DNA of 64,000 nucleotides from Clostridiales bacterium (lineage in GTDB: Bacteria > Bacillota > Clostridia > Christensenellales > Aristaeellaceae): contig JAIKWZ010000014.1 in assembly GCA_024684375.1 (NCBI GenBank), forward strand, positions 1 to 64,000. Reading direction: 5' to 3'. Positions 51,928 through 61,055 of this stretch are shown one piece after another; the stretch's first letter is position 1; every line of letters starts with the position of its first letter. The translations under genes were made by a program, and so were the position numbers. The notes under the pieces are model-generated. The model ran no database searches. It was not told the DNA's origin and worked only from the letters and a program-made list of their open reading frames with translations.

Positions 51928-52401
51928 ATGAAAAACATAGTTCGTTCCATAGTTCTTACCATACTGGTCCTCATGCTCGCGTTTACGAGCATTGTAAATG
52001 CTGAAATCATTTCCTCCCGCGGAGAGGGACAGATCGGTTATCAGGCCGTAGTGCTGTGTGAAAGCCTCACCCTGCGCCAGAGTGCAAGCTCTTCCGCCAA
52101 AGCCCTGAGAACTCTGAATTACGGCGACGTGATCATCGTTGCGAAGCAGACCAACGGCTGGGCATACGTCGTCCTTGGCGATTCCGAGAATTCTCCTGCC
52201 GGCTGGGTAAACGCCGACTATATCGCGGTGGATCCGTCCTGGTTCCATGCCGACGCGAAGACAACGGTCTACGCCTGGAACAGCACGTCCGCTCCCAAAG
52301 TGGCGCTGCTTGATAAAAACACCACCCTGCCCATCCTGAAAGTGGACAAGGACTGGATCGTGGTAAGCCTGCGCGGCGCAGCCGGATTCATCCGCAGATA
52401 G
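51928..52401 (+). CDS. Secreted SH3b-domain protein, short paralogue
   Basis: A 157-residue exported protein. The signal peptide (MKNIVRSIVLTILVLMLAFT, ending VNA) is followed by an SH3b domain (VLCESLTLRQSASSSAKALR, GDVIIVAKQTNGWAYVVLG, GWVNADYIAVDPSWFHADAK) and a second SH3-like unit ending VVSLRGAAGFIRR. It aligns nearly end to end with the N-terminal half of the protein at 7099-8100, including AEIIS at the mature start, but lacks that protein's C-terminal 160 residues. GGAG lies 10 bases before the ATG. Wall binding is inferred. It ends at a good terminator. Bases 51600-51927 upstream are AT-rich without a gene. Confidence 0.87.
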   Translation: MKNIVRSIVLTILVLMLAFTSIVNAEIISSRGEGQIGYQAVVLCESLTLRQSASSSAKALRTLNYGDVIIVAKQTNGWAYVVLGDSENSPAGWVNADYIAVDPSWFHADAKTTVYAWNSTSAPKVALLDKNTTLPILKVDKDWIVVSLRGAAGFIRR

Positions 52402-52437
52402 TTTAGCCCGATACGGTTGACTAAACAATAACGAAAG

Positions 52438-52463
52438 AATGCTGCTCATACGCAGCATTTTTT
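52438..52463 (+). terminator. Terminator of the short SH3b gene
   Basis: AATGCTGC (52438-52445) and GCAGCATT (52452-52459) form an 8-bp stem running into six T residues. Confidence 0.92.
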
Positions 52464-52505
52464 CTATGCTGGTTTTAAAAGCCGATCCCCCTGATGAATT
52501 TTGCT

Positions 52506-53597
52506 TCAGATCGTCAATAAAGCGCGCGGATCCGCTCCTATCTTATGCAGAACAGGCACGGCATAGCGGTCGAAAGCTGTGTGATCTACCATCCTGAATA
52601 AAGCCGCTATAGTATCTGTTGTCTTCTCCTTGTCTCCGTTTCCTGCTCCAATTGTCAGAAAACGGAGCATCGCGTATACCGCGTACAATGCCTCTGTTTC
52701 ATCTTTAAGGCTGACAGGTCTGTCCTGGAACGGAAACTGTGAAAAGAACATGTGGTTTACGAGCAAGTTTTCAAACCAGGGTTCCCAGTTTGGCTCAGCC
52801 TGTCTCAGTATCTCGTCAGCTGCGTTTCTCCCTATATACTTTTCCGATGAGAAATTGTCGAGTGCCATCTCGGCGTAATCTTGCATACTGTCGCTTTTTA
52901 GCAGCTCAAGCAGCCTGCGAACGATCGGGAGAGCGTCTCCCTTTAGCGGCGGTGGAGTGCTCAGCCACGGCTCGTTCAGCAGTTTTTCCACGCGCATGTG
53001 GTCTTTGACGGATAAGGCTTCATCCATATCTTTGAGTGCCGTCCCCATCATAGCCAGGCGATGACCGAGGGAAAACCGCCGATCCTGGATAAAATGTATC
53101 AGCCACAGCCGGATCTCCATTTCACGGTCTGCGGTCTCAAAAAAATGAATACGTGTTCTTTCGGGATATGCTGTTTCCAGATCAAGAACGACAAAGCGTA
53201 TCGGTTCTGCGCGGGCAAGGAGCTCGACCACCGCTTCACAGCTGTTGGCACAGCTGCACTCGCCTTTATGAATGCCGCGCGGATAAAGCCTGCAGACAAC
53301 CGGCAGCGCGTTTTCTCCCGCGTCTGTCTGTAAACCGCACCTCCCGTCTGACAGGCGAAGCGGACAGTTGCCGTTATAGCTATGCAGCAGCATCGCATAA
53401 TCATCTTCAGTCGGATGTTCCGTCAGATGCAGCGCGATATCAAGTTTTCTCCTGATTTCAGGAGAACAATCAACGCTCAGCAGTCTGTAATACTCGCTTA
53501 TGGAGAAAGATACCGGCCAGCCGGTGCAGCAGTCCGTGCGGCATTGGCCGATTTTGCAATGAAAATGCGGATAATAGTCAGGAGCCAGGTACTTCAT
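52506..53597 (-). CDS. FliB-like (flagellin lysine-N-methylase family) protein
   Basis: A 363-residue protein of the FliB family. APDYYPHFHCKIGQCRTDCCTGWPV (N-terminus), NGNCPLRLSDGRCGLQ and VCRLYPRGIHKGECSCANSC supply the Cys-rich set thought to hold an iron-sulfur cluster. Proteins of this kind are annotated as flagellin lysine methylases, but no flagellar gene is in this window, so the target may be different. It is full-length. The start uses the ATG at 53597, just 7 bases past the upstream gene's stop, so it is in the same transcript as the oxidoreductase genes. Confidence 0.82.
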   Translation of the reverse strand: MKYLAPDYYPHFHCKIGQCRTDCCTGWPVSFSISEYYRLLSVDCSPEIRRKLDIALHLTEHPTEDDYAMLLHSYNGNCPLRLSDGRCGLQTDAGENALPVVCRLYPRGIHKGECSCANSCEAVVELLARAEPIRFVVLDLETAYPERTRIHFFETADREMEIRLWLIHFIQDRRFSLGHRLAMMGTALKDMDEALSVKDHMRVEKLLNEPWLSTPPPLKGDALPIVRRLLELLKSDSMQDYAEMALDNFSSEKYIGRNAADEILRQAEPNWEPWFENLLVNHMFFSQFPFQDRPVSLKDETEALYAVYAMLRFLTIGAGNGDKEKTTDTIAALFRMVDHTAFDRYAVPVLHKIGADPRALLTI

Positions 53598-53604
53598 GTT
53601 TCTT

Positions 53605-54648
53605 TTATGTGTCCGAAATCCGTGAGCATTGAATCGCTGAAGCTTTCAGAACGGCCCGATGCAGCTTCGCTTCATAGTCATAATCCACGGGACATGGACC
53701 CCGTCCCAGAGCAGCCTCGGCAAACGCCCTCATCATGTCGTCATAGCGGTTGTAAGGGCCGTATACGGTCTTCTCCCCTCGCGCGCTCCATTTACGTTTT
53801 ACACAGTCCTCCGTTGTCGTGATGTACATATCCGTACACTGGTTGCAGACCGGGTCTCCTGGAACATAATACTCGAGTGGGTTCAGTTCCACTGTGGCCT
53901 TCGTACCGCAGACTACGAGCTGACGACGCATAAAACCGCCCAGTTCTACTGCCGTCGTCTTGGCGAACGACCAGCCTCGTTCATAACGCAACAGTGCCAT
54001 GCCGAAATCCTCGCCGCATACGCCGTCCAATCCTGTGCAGCAGTTATATGGGATGATCTCACGCGGTTCACCTTGCATTTGCATGATGAGATCGATGAGA
54101 TGGCAGCCCAGAAAGAACATCATGCCTCCCTTGTATTTTTTCAGCCAGTCTCGCTTCCAAGACTGATGCAGGCAGTTCATCTGCGCTTCAACGCTGATGA
54201 TTTCTCCCAGTTCACCGTATTCTTTTAGTTTTATAAGCTGACGTACCGCCGGATTGAAGCGGTACATATAGCCGAGCGAAAAAACGATGTGCCTATCCTT
54301 GACATAAGCCATGAGAGACTGATATTCCTCTTGCGTGTCTCCTCCCGGTTTGTCCATATGTACCGCCAACCCATGCTCCGCGGCGATGCGGGCGTATTTT
54401 GTCAGTTTCTTTTCGGATGTCTCTATTATAGCGCCATGCAACCCGGGAATCGACAGGGCTTCTTCCAAAGAAAGACGCTTTACACCGTCGAATGCTTTTT
54501 TCATTCCTTCAAACTGTTCAGTGGCGTCGTCTTCGGGTATGACATAGCCGGCCAGATCAAACAAGTCGTTTTGCCTGCGCAGCGAATAAAGTACCTGAGA
54601 CGCATGGTCGTGTTCGCCGCCGATCTGTATAACTTTCAGCCTTTCCAT
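53605..54648 (-). CDS. Gfo/Idh/MocA-family oxidoreductase
   Basis: An NAD(P)-dependent sugar or inositol dehydrogenase. The 347-residue protein has an N-terminal Rossmann domain (ERLKVIQIGGEHDHASQVL) and the EHGLAVHMDKPGG motif, which stands for the usual EKP and places the catalytic Lys. FSLGYMYRFNPAVRQL and MMFFLGCHLIDLIMQMQGEP carry the second-domain His and Asp. The ATG at 54648 is 5 bases past the end of the alcohol-dehydrogenase gene, with GGAAGGGG inside that gene. It probably works with the dehydrogenase on one oxidised sugar. Confidence 0.92.
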   Translation of the reverse strand: MERLKVIQIGGEHDHASQVLYSLRRQNDLFDLAGYVIPEDDATEQFEGMKKAFDGVKRLSLEEALSIPGLHGAIIETSEKKLTKYARIAAEHGLAVHMDKPGGDTQEEYQSLMAYVKDRHIVFSLGYMYRFNPAVRQLIKLKEYGELGEIISVEAQMNCLHQSWKRDWLKKYKGGMMFFLGCHLIDLIMQMQGEPREIIPYNCCTGLDGVCGEDFGMALLRYERGWSFAKTTAVELGGFMRRQLVVCGTKATVELNPLEYYVPGDPVCNQCTDMYITTTEDCVKRKWSARGEKTVYGPYNRYDDMMRAFAEAALGRGPCPVDYDYEAKLHRAVLKASAIQCSRISDT

Positions 54649-54652
54649 TGCA

Positions 54653-55678
54653 TCATGCCCCTTCCTTCGTCCAGTCAAACTGTACGATCATAGGAAAGTC
54701 TTTATCGTTTATCAGCCTTTGGTATACCGCTTCACATTCATTTGGTGCATGCAGTTCGCTCAGCATGGCGGTCACATTCAGCCGGCCACCCACGCACAGC
54801 CGCATCAGTGTCCTTAGGTCGTCGTCGTGGGTGAACCATCCCGGATGGGATTCAATTTCCGGTCGGGCGTTCGTATGCGCACCGATCAGTGTGATGCCCG
54901 GACAATGCACCTTGCGGTAATAATCGATGGTGAACTCTTTGCTGCGCGTACAGCCAAGCAGCGCAACGCGGCCGAAGCGTGCCATGCAATCCAGCGTTTC
55001 ATCCAAACCAGCACCCTGTCCGGTTACTTCGATTGCCGCATTCACTCCGCCACCCGTCAGTTCCCTGACGCGCTGAGCGAATCCTTCTTCCAAAGGATCA
55101 AACGCGAGATCGGCGCCTCCTGCTAAAGCGCTTTGGCGGCGCGACTTCACAGGATCTGCCGCGATCACCGGCATCGCTCCAGCGATACGTGCCAGACGGA
55201 CCGCATATTGCCCAAGCAGTCCCAAGCCCATTATAAGGCAGGCCTCTCCCATCTCCAAACGCGTCTTTCGTATTGCCGCCAATGGGAAAGTTCCAATAAA
55301 CAGTGCGGCAGCTTCGCGCAGACCGACCGCTTCGTCAGAAATTTTGACAACCTGCTTTTCCGGCAGCAAATTGTAATCCGAATGAGTGCTCCAGTAACCG
55401 ACGACCCTGTCGCCCGGCTGAACACGGGTAACTGCAGAGCCGACCTTCTTCACAATGCCAGAGGAGCTGTAGCCGGCTGAACGCGGAAAACGCACTGCCG
55501 GTGACGATATCCCGTATACGTTCGGATCTCCGCTGATGTTCGCTCTTTCGGTGCCGGGACTGATAGTGGTATAGGCTGTTTGTATCAGCACCCGATCCGG
55601 TGCGGGCGCGTCACTGATCGTCTCTTCGACCAGTGCAGCCTTATTGGCCTCCGGGAAAATGATCCGATGTCTCAGCAA
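54653..55678 (-). CDS. Zinc-type alcohol dehydrogenase-like protein (MDR family)
   Basis: A 341-residue medium-chain dehydrogenase. YTTISPGTERANISGDPNVY and SAGYSSSGIVKKVGSAVTRV are catalytic-domain blocks; the SPGTE form lacks the usual CxxH first zinc ligand. CLIMGLGLLGQYAVRLARIA is the NAD-binding turn. The set resembles sugar dehydrogenases that act beside Gfo/Idh partners. It starts with TTG at 55678 after GAGGTAAGG. It precedes the Gfo/Idh gene by 4 bases and follows the damaged cupin gene. Confidence 0.9.
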   Translation of the reverse strand: MLRHRIIFPEANKAALVEETISDAPAPDRVLIQTAYTTISPGTERANISGDPNVYGISSPAVRFPRSAGYSSSGIVKKVGSAVTRVQPGDRVVGYWSTHSDYNLLPEKQVVKISDEAVGLREAAALFIGTFPLAAIRKTRLEMGEACLIMGLGLLGQYAVRLARIAGAMPVIAADPVKSRRQSALAGGADLAFDPLEEGFAQRVRELTGGGVNAAIEVTGQGAGLDETLDCMARFGRVALLGCTRSKEFTIDYYRKVHCPGITLIGAHTNARPEIESHPGWFTHDDDLRTLMRLCVGGRLNVTAMLSELHAPNECEAVYQRLINDKDFPMIVQFDWTKEGA

Positions 55679-55729
55679 AGCCCTTACCTCCTCAATCCAT
55701 CAAACATGTGCAGCCTGCAGAATAGCAGT

Positions 55730-56138
55730 TCAGGCCTGCCTGTCATTAAACACATTGCACTCATCCGGGTCTTCTTCTCCGGCATGGTCTCCATCCTCTG
55801 CCTTCGGCGCAATGATGTCCCGCCAGAAGGCTGCCCACATTAGTTCGCCCTCTTCTTCGTTTACCGCACTGCGAAGGGCGTACGGCGGGATATACGCAGC
55901 GTCTCCCGGGCTGACTGGGTAGCGCGTTCCGTCCACCGCGACACAGCCGTTCCCCTTTGTGAAGATATACCTCTTCCTTATGGTGCGTATGGGGCTCCAT
56001 CGCTCCGGGACCGTCAAGGCGTTCCCATGCGTGATCAAACTGTGAAGCGAGTCCGGCCGGGAGCACGGGGCTTGCAAGAATGGTACCTCTGTGAGCTTTT
56101 TTTGCATTGATCGCATCAAAGCGGGTAATCAGTTCCAT
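55730..56138 (-). pseudogene. Cupin-domain gene with a single-base frameshift
   Basis: The minus strand from 56138 encodes ELITRFDAINAKKAHRGTIL through MEPHTHHKEE, the start of a metal-binding cupin. It then continues only in the +1 frame as YIFTKGNGCVAVDGTRYPVS, PGDAAYIPPYALRSAVNEEE and ELMWAAFWRDIIAPKAEDGD. Together these make one complete cupin of about 135 residues with both His-rich and PGD motifs. One extra base near 55970-55972 breaks it. Either the gene is recently inactivated or the base is a sequencing error. Intact, it would be a sugar-binding or isomerase cupin in the oxidoreductase operon. Confidence 0.8.
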
Positions 56139-56168
56139 ATCTTGCCTTCTGAAACAGTTGATTATACC

Positions 56169-58175
56169 TTAACCTATCATCGTTTCCTGCAGTTTCTGCA
56201 TTGAATAGCAGGCAGAGTCGTAGTAGTTTAATCTCATTCTGAGCCTGATATCCCGCGAGGACGCGCACACATACAGGTCGTAGTCACCGTTCTCCACCAC
56301 CCACTTGTGCAGCATGGGATTATAGTAGTTAAGATCTTCATCGGTTATATTGAACGACACCCTACGCGTTTCGCCCGCCTTAAGGAACACCTTTTCAAAC
56401 TGTTTAAGCTCCTTAATAGGCTTCGAAGCCGTCGAGACGGGATCGCCCACGTAAAGCTGCACTGCCTCCGCGCCGTCCATGTCGCCCACGTTGCTTAGGT
56501 CAAAGCTCAGCTTCCAGCCGCTGCCAGTTTTTTCCAGCGAAGGATCTGTATATCCAAAGTGCGTGTAACTCAGCCCATGCCCGAATGGGAACCAGATCTC
56601 CTCGGGATGCAAGTCATAATACCTGTAGCCTACGCGCCACTTTTCGGTATACTCCTGCTTAAGGCCGTCGCCGTTTAAGTCGAGGTCTGTGCGCATTTTC
56701 GTCGGGAATGTCTCGGACAGTTTTCCCGACGGGTTCACTTTTCCCGCCAGTACCTCGGCCACCGCCATGCCAACGCCCTCGCCTGACGGCCACGCCTGCA
56801 CTATGGCGGGGAAAAGGTCGGCCTTCGGGCTTTTGAAAGTGGAGCAGCCGCTAAAGAGCACCAGCGCGCAGTTTGGGTTGTGCCCGGTGACATTGCGCAT
56901 CACGTCCTCTATGTAACCTGCCAGCAGGTTGCTGCCGCGGTCAAATTCCTCCGAATCGTCGCTGGGCGAAACGCCAGTAAACACGAGTACAAGGTCATAA
57001 TCCCTTATGCCCGGCATCTTTTGGTTAAAGTAGTTCCAGAGCATATCGTCGGGCTTTTTGCGTGGAAGATAATCGAAGTAATCTATTTGCACATCAGGCA
57101 GCAGTTTTCTCAGGCACTCGAGCGGCGAATCTATATATTCGTCATCAGTGAACACCTGCGCGCTGCCCTGTCCGTTTATGTAGGGCTTTACAGCATAATC
57201 GCCGGTCACGCAAATGCGTTTATACTTCTTCGGGGTGATGGGCAAAAGATTTCTGTCGTTTCTGAGAAGGCAGATCGCCTCCCGCGCGACCCTGCGCGCG
57301 TTTTCGTGCTGAACGTCCCTGTTGTAGTCTTTAAGCTCCGGTACGGGACGAAGCAGGAATGAAAGCACCCTTTCGGCGGCGGTATCGATCTCCTCCATGG
57401 TCATCGTGCCGTTTGCGAGCGCTTCCTTTACATCCCTTATCGTATCGGGATTGCCCGGCATGCGCAGATCGAGCCCCGCCTTAACAGCCTTAGCGCCATG
57501 ATGCACAGCGCCCCAGTCGCTCACCGCCAGCCCTTTAAAGCCCCAGTCACCCCTTAATATCTCTGTAAGCAGCATGTGGTTTTCAGAGCACCATATCGAG
57601 AAAAGCTTGTTGTAGGCGCACATCACGCTTTGGGGATTTGCTATCCTGACCGCCTTTTCAAAGCCACGCAGATAGATTTCCCTGAGCGTCCTCTCGTCCA
57701 CCTCCACGCTGGTGTCCATGCGGTAGGTCTCCTGTGAGTTTACGGCGAAGTGCTTGAGCGAGGCACCTATACCCTCGTCCTCAAGTCCCTTGGCCATGTG
57801 CCCCGCGATCTCACCTGTAAGCACAGGATCCTCGGAGACGTACTCAAAGTTTCTGCCGTTAAGGGAGTTGCGCTTGATGTTAAGTCCGGGCCCAAGCAGC
57901 ATCTGTTTATTCAGCCGCTTGCAGTCCTGCGCTATGGTCTTTCCCATAAGTTCAGCCGCTTCGCGGCTCCATGTCGCGCCGAGTGCGCACATCGATGGCA
58001 TGGTGGTGCAGTTACTGCCAGGGGTATAGTCCCTTACACCGTGAGGCCCGTCGGCTACGTTCTTTGGCGCGATGCCGAGCCTCGGCACGCCCGCCGTAAC
58101 AAGGCTCTCCGAGCCCGTGAGTATCGTCGCCTTTTCCTCCAGCGTCATTTGGGCTAGTATTTCTTTAACTGTCAT
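56169..58175 (-). CDS. GH3-family beta-glucosidase
   Basis: A 668-residue retaining glycosidase that releases glucose or xylose from oligosaccharide ends. MTLEEKATILTGSESLVTAG and NVADGPHGVRDY open the barrel, and GASLKHFAVNSQETYRMDTS has the KH(F/Y) substrate motif. GFKGLAVSDWGAVHHG holds the nucleophile Asp (about 220). The second domain carries the acid/base region (SPSDDSEEFDRGS), and a fibronectin-like C-terminal domain ends it. No signal peptide is present, so it works on imported sugars. It begins the minus-strand run that continues with the cupin and oxidoreductases. Confidence 0.95.
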   Translation of the reverse strand: MTVKEILAQMTLEEKATILTGSESLVTAGVPRLGIAPKNVADGPHGVRDYTPGSNCTTMPSMCALGATWSREAAELMGKTIAQDCKRLNKQMLLGPGLNIKRNSLNGRNFEYVSEDPVLTGEIAGHMAKGLEDEGIGASLKHFAVNSQETYRMDTSVEVDERTLREIYLRGFEKAVRIANPQSVMCAYNKLFSIWCSENHMLLTEILRGDWGFKGLAVSDWGAVHHGAKAVKAGLDLRMPGNPDTIRDVKEALANGTMTMEEIDTAAERVLSFLLRPVPELKDYNRDVQHENARRVAREAICLLRNDRNLLPITPKKYKRICVTGDYAVKPYINGQGSAQVFTDDEYIDSPLECLRKLLPDVQIDYFDYLPRKKPDDMLWNYFNQKMPGIRDYDLVLVFTGVSPSDDSEEFDRGSNLLAGYIEDVMRNVTGHNPNCALVLFSGCSTFKSPKADLFPAIVQAWPSGEGVGMAVAEVLAGKVNPSGKLSETFPTKMRTDLDLNGDGLKQEYTEKWRVGYRYYDLHPEEIWFPFGHGLSYTHFGYTDPSLEKTGSGWKLSFDLSNVGDMDGAEAVQLYVGDPVSTASKPIKELKQFEKVFLKAGETRRVSFNITDEDLNYYNPMLHKWVVENGDYDLYVCASSRDIRLRMRLNYYDSACYSMQKLQETMIG

Positions 58176-58607
58176 GTTTTTACCCTTTCCGCGTATGACA
58201 TTAAGTCCTGAAATGCCATATCATAAAAACCGTGTTGAACGAAATATGCCTATGGGGCACGGATTACTCTCCCAATGTCAGCTGCCCGTATTTGAACAGC
58301 GCGGCATTAATCTCGAATATATTGTAGTTACCGTACATAACAAAATAAGTGATGATAAGGTCAAACTTGTTGCTTGGTGAAAACGCGATCTCAGCCCTGG
58401 ACAGCAGATCCAGCATTGTTGGAATTGTGATCGCGCAGCTCTCTAACATACGCGAAATCTATTACAGCTGCGCTCTCGATAATAGTCGTTAAACTGTCAT
58501 CGGTTTGTTGCATAATAGTACGGAACACCGGCAAATGTCAATGCCTCGATTTGTGAATTCTTATCATACTAAACCGTTCGCCGTATGACCCATCGTTCTC
58601 AAAGCAA

Positions 58608-58641
58608 ACTTGTTGACTATGGAAACAAGTCGTGCTATACT
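58608..58641 (+). promoter_or_regulatory. Promoter and overlapping dyad of the MarR gene
   Basis: TTGACT (58613-58618), a 17-base spacer and TATACT (58636-58641) form the promoter. ACTTGTT (58608-58614) and AACAAGT (58624-58630) are an exact inverted repeat covering the -35 box, placed as a MarR-type operator would be. A fragment of an unknown reading frame (58264-58500, minus strand) lies upstream. Otherwise 58176-58607 holds no gene. Confidence 0.75.
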
Positions 58642-58681
58642 GCTCCCGGTTAAAGAACTTTTTTCTGAAAGAAGCTGCAAA

Positions 58682-59134
58682 ATGGAAGAAGAGATCTATC
58701 ATCTTATGACCGAATTCCTGGAAAAGCAGGAGTTGCTCAATCGGTTCTGCCACCCCGAAAAACTGTCCGTATACGGCACGACCGAGCTTCACGTGCTGAA
58801 GGCGATCCGCGAAACGGCAGACCCGAACGTTACATCACTTTCCAAAGACCTCAAATTGACCAAAGGCGCCATCAGCAAGACTATCCGTAAGCTGCAGACA
58901 AAAAAACTGATCGAGTCTTACAGGCGCGAAGGCAACCGCCAGAAAGTCTATTACCGCGTGACAGCGCCCGGCGAAGAAGTCTACGCGCAGCATGAAACGC
59001 GGGACGAAGGCTGGAAACAGCGCAACCACGAATTCCTGTCTCAGCTGACCACGGAAGAAATGCAAAATGCCGCGCGCTATATGCGGCAGTACAACGCCTT
59101 TCTTGAACATGTAATCAAAAGAGAGCTCAGTTGA
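58682..59134 (+). CDS. MarR-family transcriptional regulator
   Basis: A 150-residue winged-helix regulator. Its core is YGTTELHVLKAIRETADPNV, SLSKDLKLTKGAISKTIRKL (recognition helix) and LIESYRREGNRQKVYYRVTA (wing), flanked by helices for dimerisation. Family members sense oxidants, phenolics or disulfide stress. The ATG at 682 of this 58-kb block (58682) is chosen because the promoter's start of transcription falls near 58648, after earlier in-frame ATGs. It lies directly upstream of two rubredoxin/rubrerythrin genes, so it probably regulates oxygen or peroxide defence and itself. Confidence 0.92.
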   Translation: MEEEIYHLMTEFLEKQELLNRFCHPEKLSVYGTTELHVLKAIRETADPNVTSLSKDLKLTKGAISKTIRKLQTKKLIESYRREGNRQKVYYRVTAPGEEVYAQHETRDEGWKQRNHEFLSQLTTEEMQNAARYMRQYNAFLEHVIKRELS

Positions 59135-59184
59135 AGCATTACCATTAAAACCTGTTGCAGGCAGATACGAGAGGAGGATGCCCT

Positions 59185-59814
59185 ATGCGTTACATATGTT
59201 CTATCTGCGGGTATGTCTACGACGAGGCGGAGAATACCCCATGGTCGGAACTCCCGGATGACTGGAGGTGCCCTTTGTGCGGAGCCGCGAAATCGGATTT
59301 CGTGCCGGAAGGGATATCCCGGTCCCAGCCCGAAGCGGCGCCGGCGTCAAATGCCGAAGCGGATATGAAGCCGCTTTCCGCCATAGAGACCAGCGCGCTC
59401 TGCTCAAACCTTGCGAAGGGTTGTGAAAAACAGTATAAGCCGCAGGAGGCTGAGGCTTTCCGGAAGCTGGCCTCATGGTTCAAAGCGCAAAGCGGACAAG
59501 CATCAGACCCATCCTTCGGGCAGCTGCTCGAGCTGATAAATGAGGATCTGACTTCAGGCTACCCTGCCGCTGATCAGGTCTCCAAACAGAACGGCGACCG
59601 CGGCGCGCTGCGCAGCCTGACCTGGAGCGGGAAAGTGACCCGCATCCTCAAATCCCTCCTGGAGCGGTACGCGCGGGAAGGAGAATCCATGCTGGAGAAC
59701 ACGGGCATCTATGTATGCACGATCTGCGGCTTCGTCTACATCGGTGACGACCTGCCGGAGGTCTGCCCCGTATGCAAAGTACCGAATCGGAAGTTCGAGC
59801 GTATAGGAGGATAA
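59185..59814 (+). CDS. Double-rubredoxin protein
   Basis: A 209-residue protein with two iron-binding rubredoxin-like domains. The N-terminal one has [20 protein letters not shown] and [13 protein letters not shown] (Cys4 site), as in true rubredoxins. The C-terminal one has [14 protein letters not shown] and [12 protein letters not shown], as at the end of rubrerythrins. About 130 helical residues lie between them without the diiron ExxH motifs. It probably carries electrons to the rubrerythrin encoded 4 bases downstream. AGGAGG lies 7 bases before the ATG; the in-frame ATG 10 codons earlier is rejected. Confidence 0.9.
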   Translation: MRYICSICGYVYDEAENTPWSELPDDWRCPLCGAAKSDFVPEGISRSQPEAAPASNAEADMKPLSAIETSALCSNLAKGCEKQYKPQEAEAFRKLASWFKAQSGQASDPSFGQLLELINEDLTSGYPAADQVSKQNGDRGALRSLTWSGKVTRILKSLLERYAREGESMLENTGIYVCTICGFVYIGDDLPEVCPVCKVPNRKFERIGG

Positions 59815-59818
59815 GCAC

Positions 59819-60982
59819 ATGAGCGAAAAAGTAGCGGTCCGCAACGTGCGGATGTGTGAGAAGGACTGTTTGTGTCTCTATGTGTGCCCCACAGGCGCTT
59901 CGGACACCGAGAACAGCGTGATAGACACTGACAAATGTATCGGCTGCGGCGCGTGCGCAGACGCGTGCCCGTCCAAAGCGATAAGCCTTGTGCCGCGCGA
60001 GTATCCCCCGCAGCAGGTGAAGACTGCCGAAGTGAACGCGACGCTGAAGCAACTGGCCAGCAGCAAGGCAAAGCAGGAGACGCTTGCCGCAGCCCTGCCC
60101 GGTCCTCTTGCGAAGGCGATCGAGAAGTCTAACCGTATCATGGCGGAAGACATATTGCGCGAAGCAGGATATATGCTGCCCCAAAGCGGCAACGCGCGCG
60201 ATCTGCTGAATGAAATGTCAGACCGGGCCGGCGAGCCCGGCTTCCCCATCGAAGCAGTGGAACAGCTGCTGTCTTCGCTCTCGTTCAATGAACCCGCATC
60301 CCAAAAGGATGATACCGCGGCGGAAACCTGGAAATGCTCAGTATGCAGCTACGTTCATGAAGGCCCTTTGACTGACGATTTCAAATGCCCCATATGCGGG
60401 CAGCCCGCTTCCAAGTTCGTAAAAGTCGAAAAAGAAGTCGCCAGGCAGAACCCCTACACGGGTACACAGACAGAAAAGAACCTGGAAGCTGCTTTTGCCG
60501 GAGAGTCCCAGGCACGGAATAAGTACACCTACTTTGCTTCCCAGGCAAAAAAAGAAGGTTTTGAGCAGATCGCGGACCTGTTCCTGAAAACAGCGGACAA
60601 CGAAAAAGAACATGCCAAGCTATGGTTCAGGGAGCTGAACGGCATTGGCAGCACCGCCGAAAACCTCGCCGCCGCGGCGGACGGCGAAAACCATGAATGG
60701 ACCGATATGTACGAGGATTTTGCCGTGACTGCCGAAAAGGAAGGCTTCCCCGCATTGGCCGCAAAATTCAGAATGGTAGCCGCCATCGAGAAGCACCATG
60801 AGGAACGCTACCGCGCCCTGCTTAAAAACGTCGAAGCGCAGGCCGTCTTCGCCAGGAGCGAAGTCAAGGTCTGGGAATGCCGCAACTGCGGTCATATAGT
60901 CGTGGGGACCAAGGCTCCCGAAGTCTGCCCGGTATGCGCACATCCACAGAGTTACTTCGAGATCAATGCGAAAAACTACTGA
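59819..60982 (+). CDS. Ferredoxin-rubredoxin-rubrerythrin fusion
   Basis: A 387-residue multi-domain iron protein for reducing hydrogen peroxide or oxygen. Residues 1-60 carry ferredoxin-like Cys sets: [12 protein letters not shown] is atypical and [12 protein letters not shown] canonical. A helical linker follows. Residues about 170-205 are a rubredoxin-like domain ([21 protein letters not shown]). Residues about 215-345 are the rubrerythrin diiron bundle ([39 protein letters not shown]). The last 40 residues are the usual rubrerythrin rubredoxin ([21 protein letters not shown]). Ordinary rubrerythrin has only the last two parts. It could take electrons from reduced ferredoxin partners and pass them within one chain. 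Confidence 0.92.
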   Translation: MSEKVAVRNVRMCEKDCLCLYVCPTGASDTENSVIDTDKCIGCGACADACPSKAISLVPREYPPQQVKTAEVNATLKQLASSKAKQETLAAALPGPLAKAIEKSNRIMAEDILREAGYMLPQSGNARDLLNEMSDRAGEPGFPIEAVEQLLSSLSFNEPASQKDDTAAETWKCSVCSYVHEGPLTDDFKCPICGQPASKFVKVEKEVARQNPYTGTQTEKNLEAAFAGESQARNKYTYFASQAKKEGFEQIADLFLKTADNEKEHAKLWFRELNGIGSTAENLAAAADGENHEWTDMYEDFAVTAEKEGFPALAAKFRMVAAIEKHHEERYRALLKNVEAQAVFARSEVKVWECRNCGHIVVGTKAPEVCPVCAHPQSYFEINAKNY

Positions 60983-61055
60983 TCTGACAGGCGAAAATAC
61001 GCCCGACAACCCGCGAAGGCCATTCTTTTACAGTTAACGTCGTTTGGAGAAGTGT

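Noticed and set aside
51813..52010. Minus-strand frames over the start of the short SH3b gene
   Set aside because: They are antisense to a gene with signal peptide, ribosome site and clear paralogue.
58264..58449. 61-codon minus-strand frame ending GQLTLGE
   Set aside because: It has a protein-like composition, and a second frame continues it upstream, so it may be a decayed gene. No family is recognisable and there is no start signal, so it is not listed as a gene.
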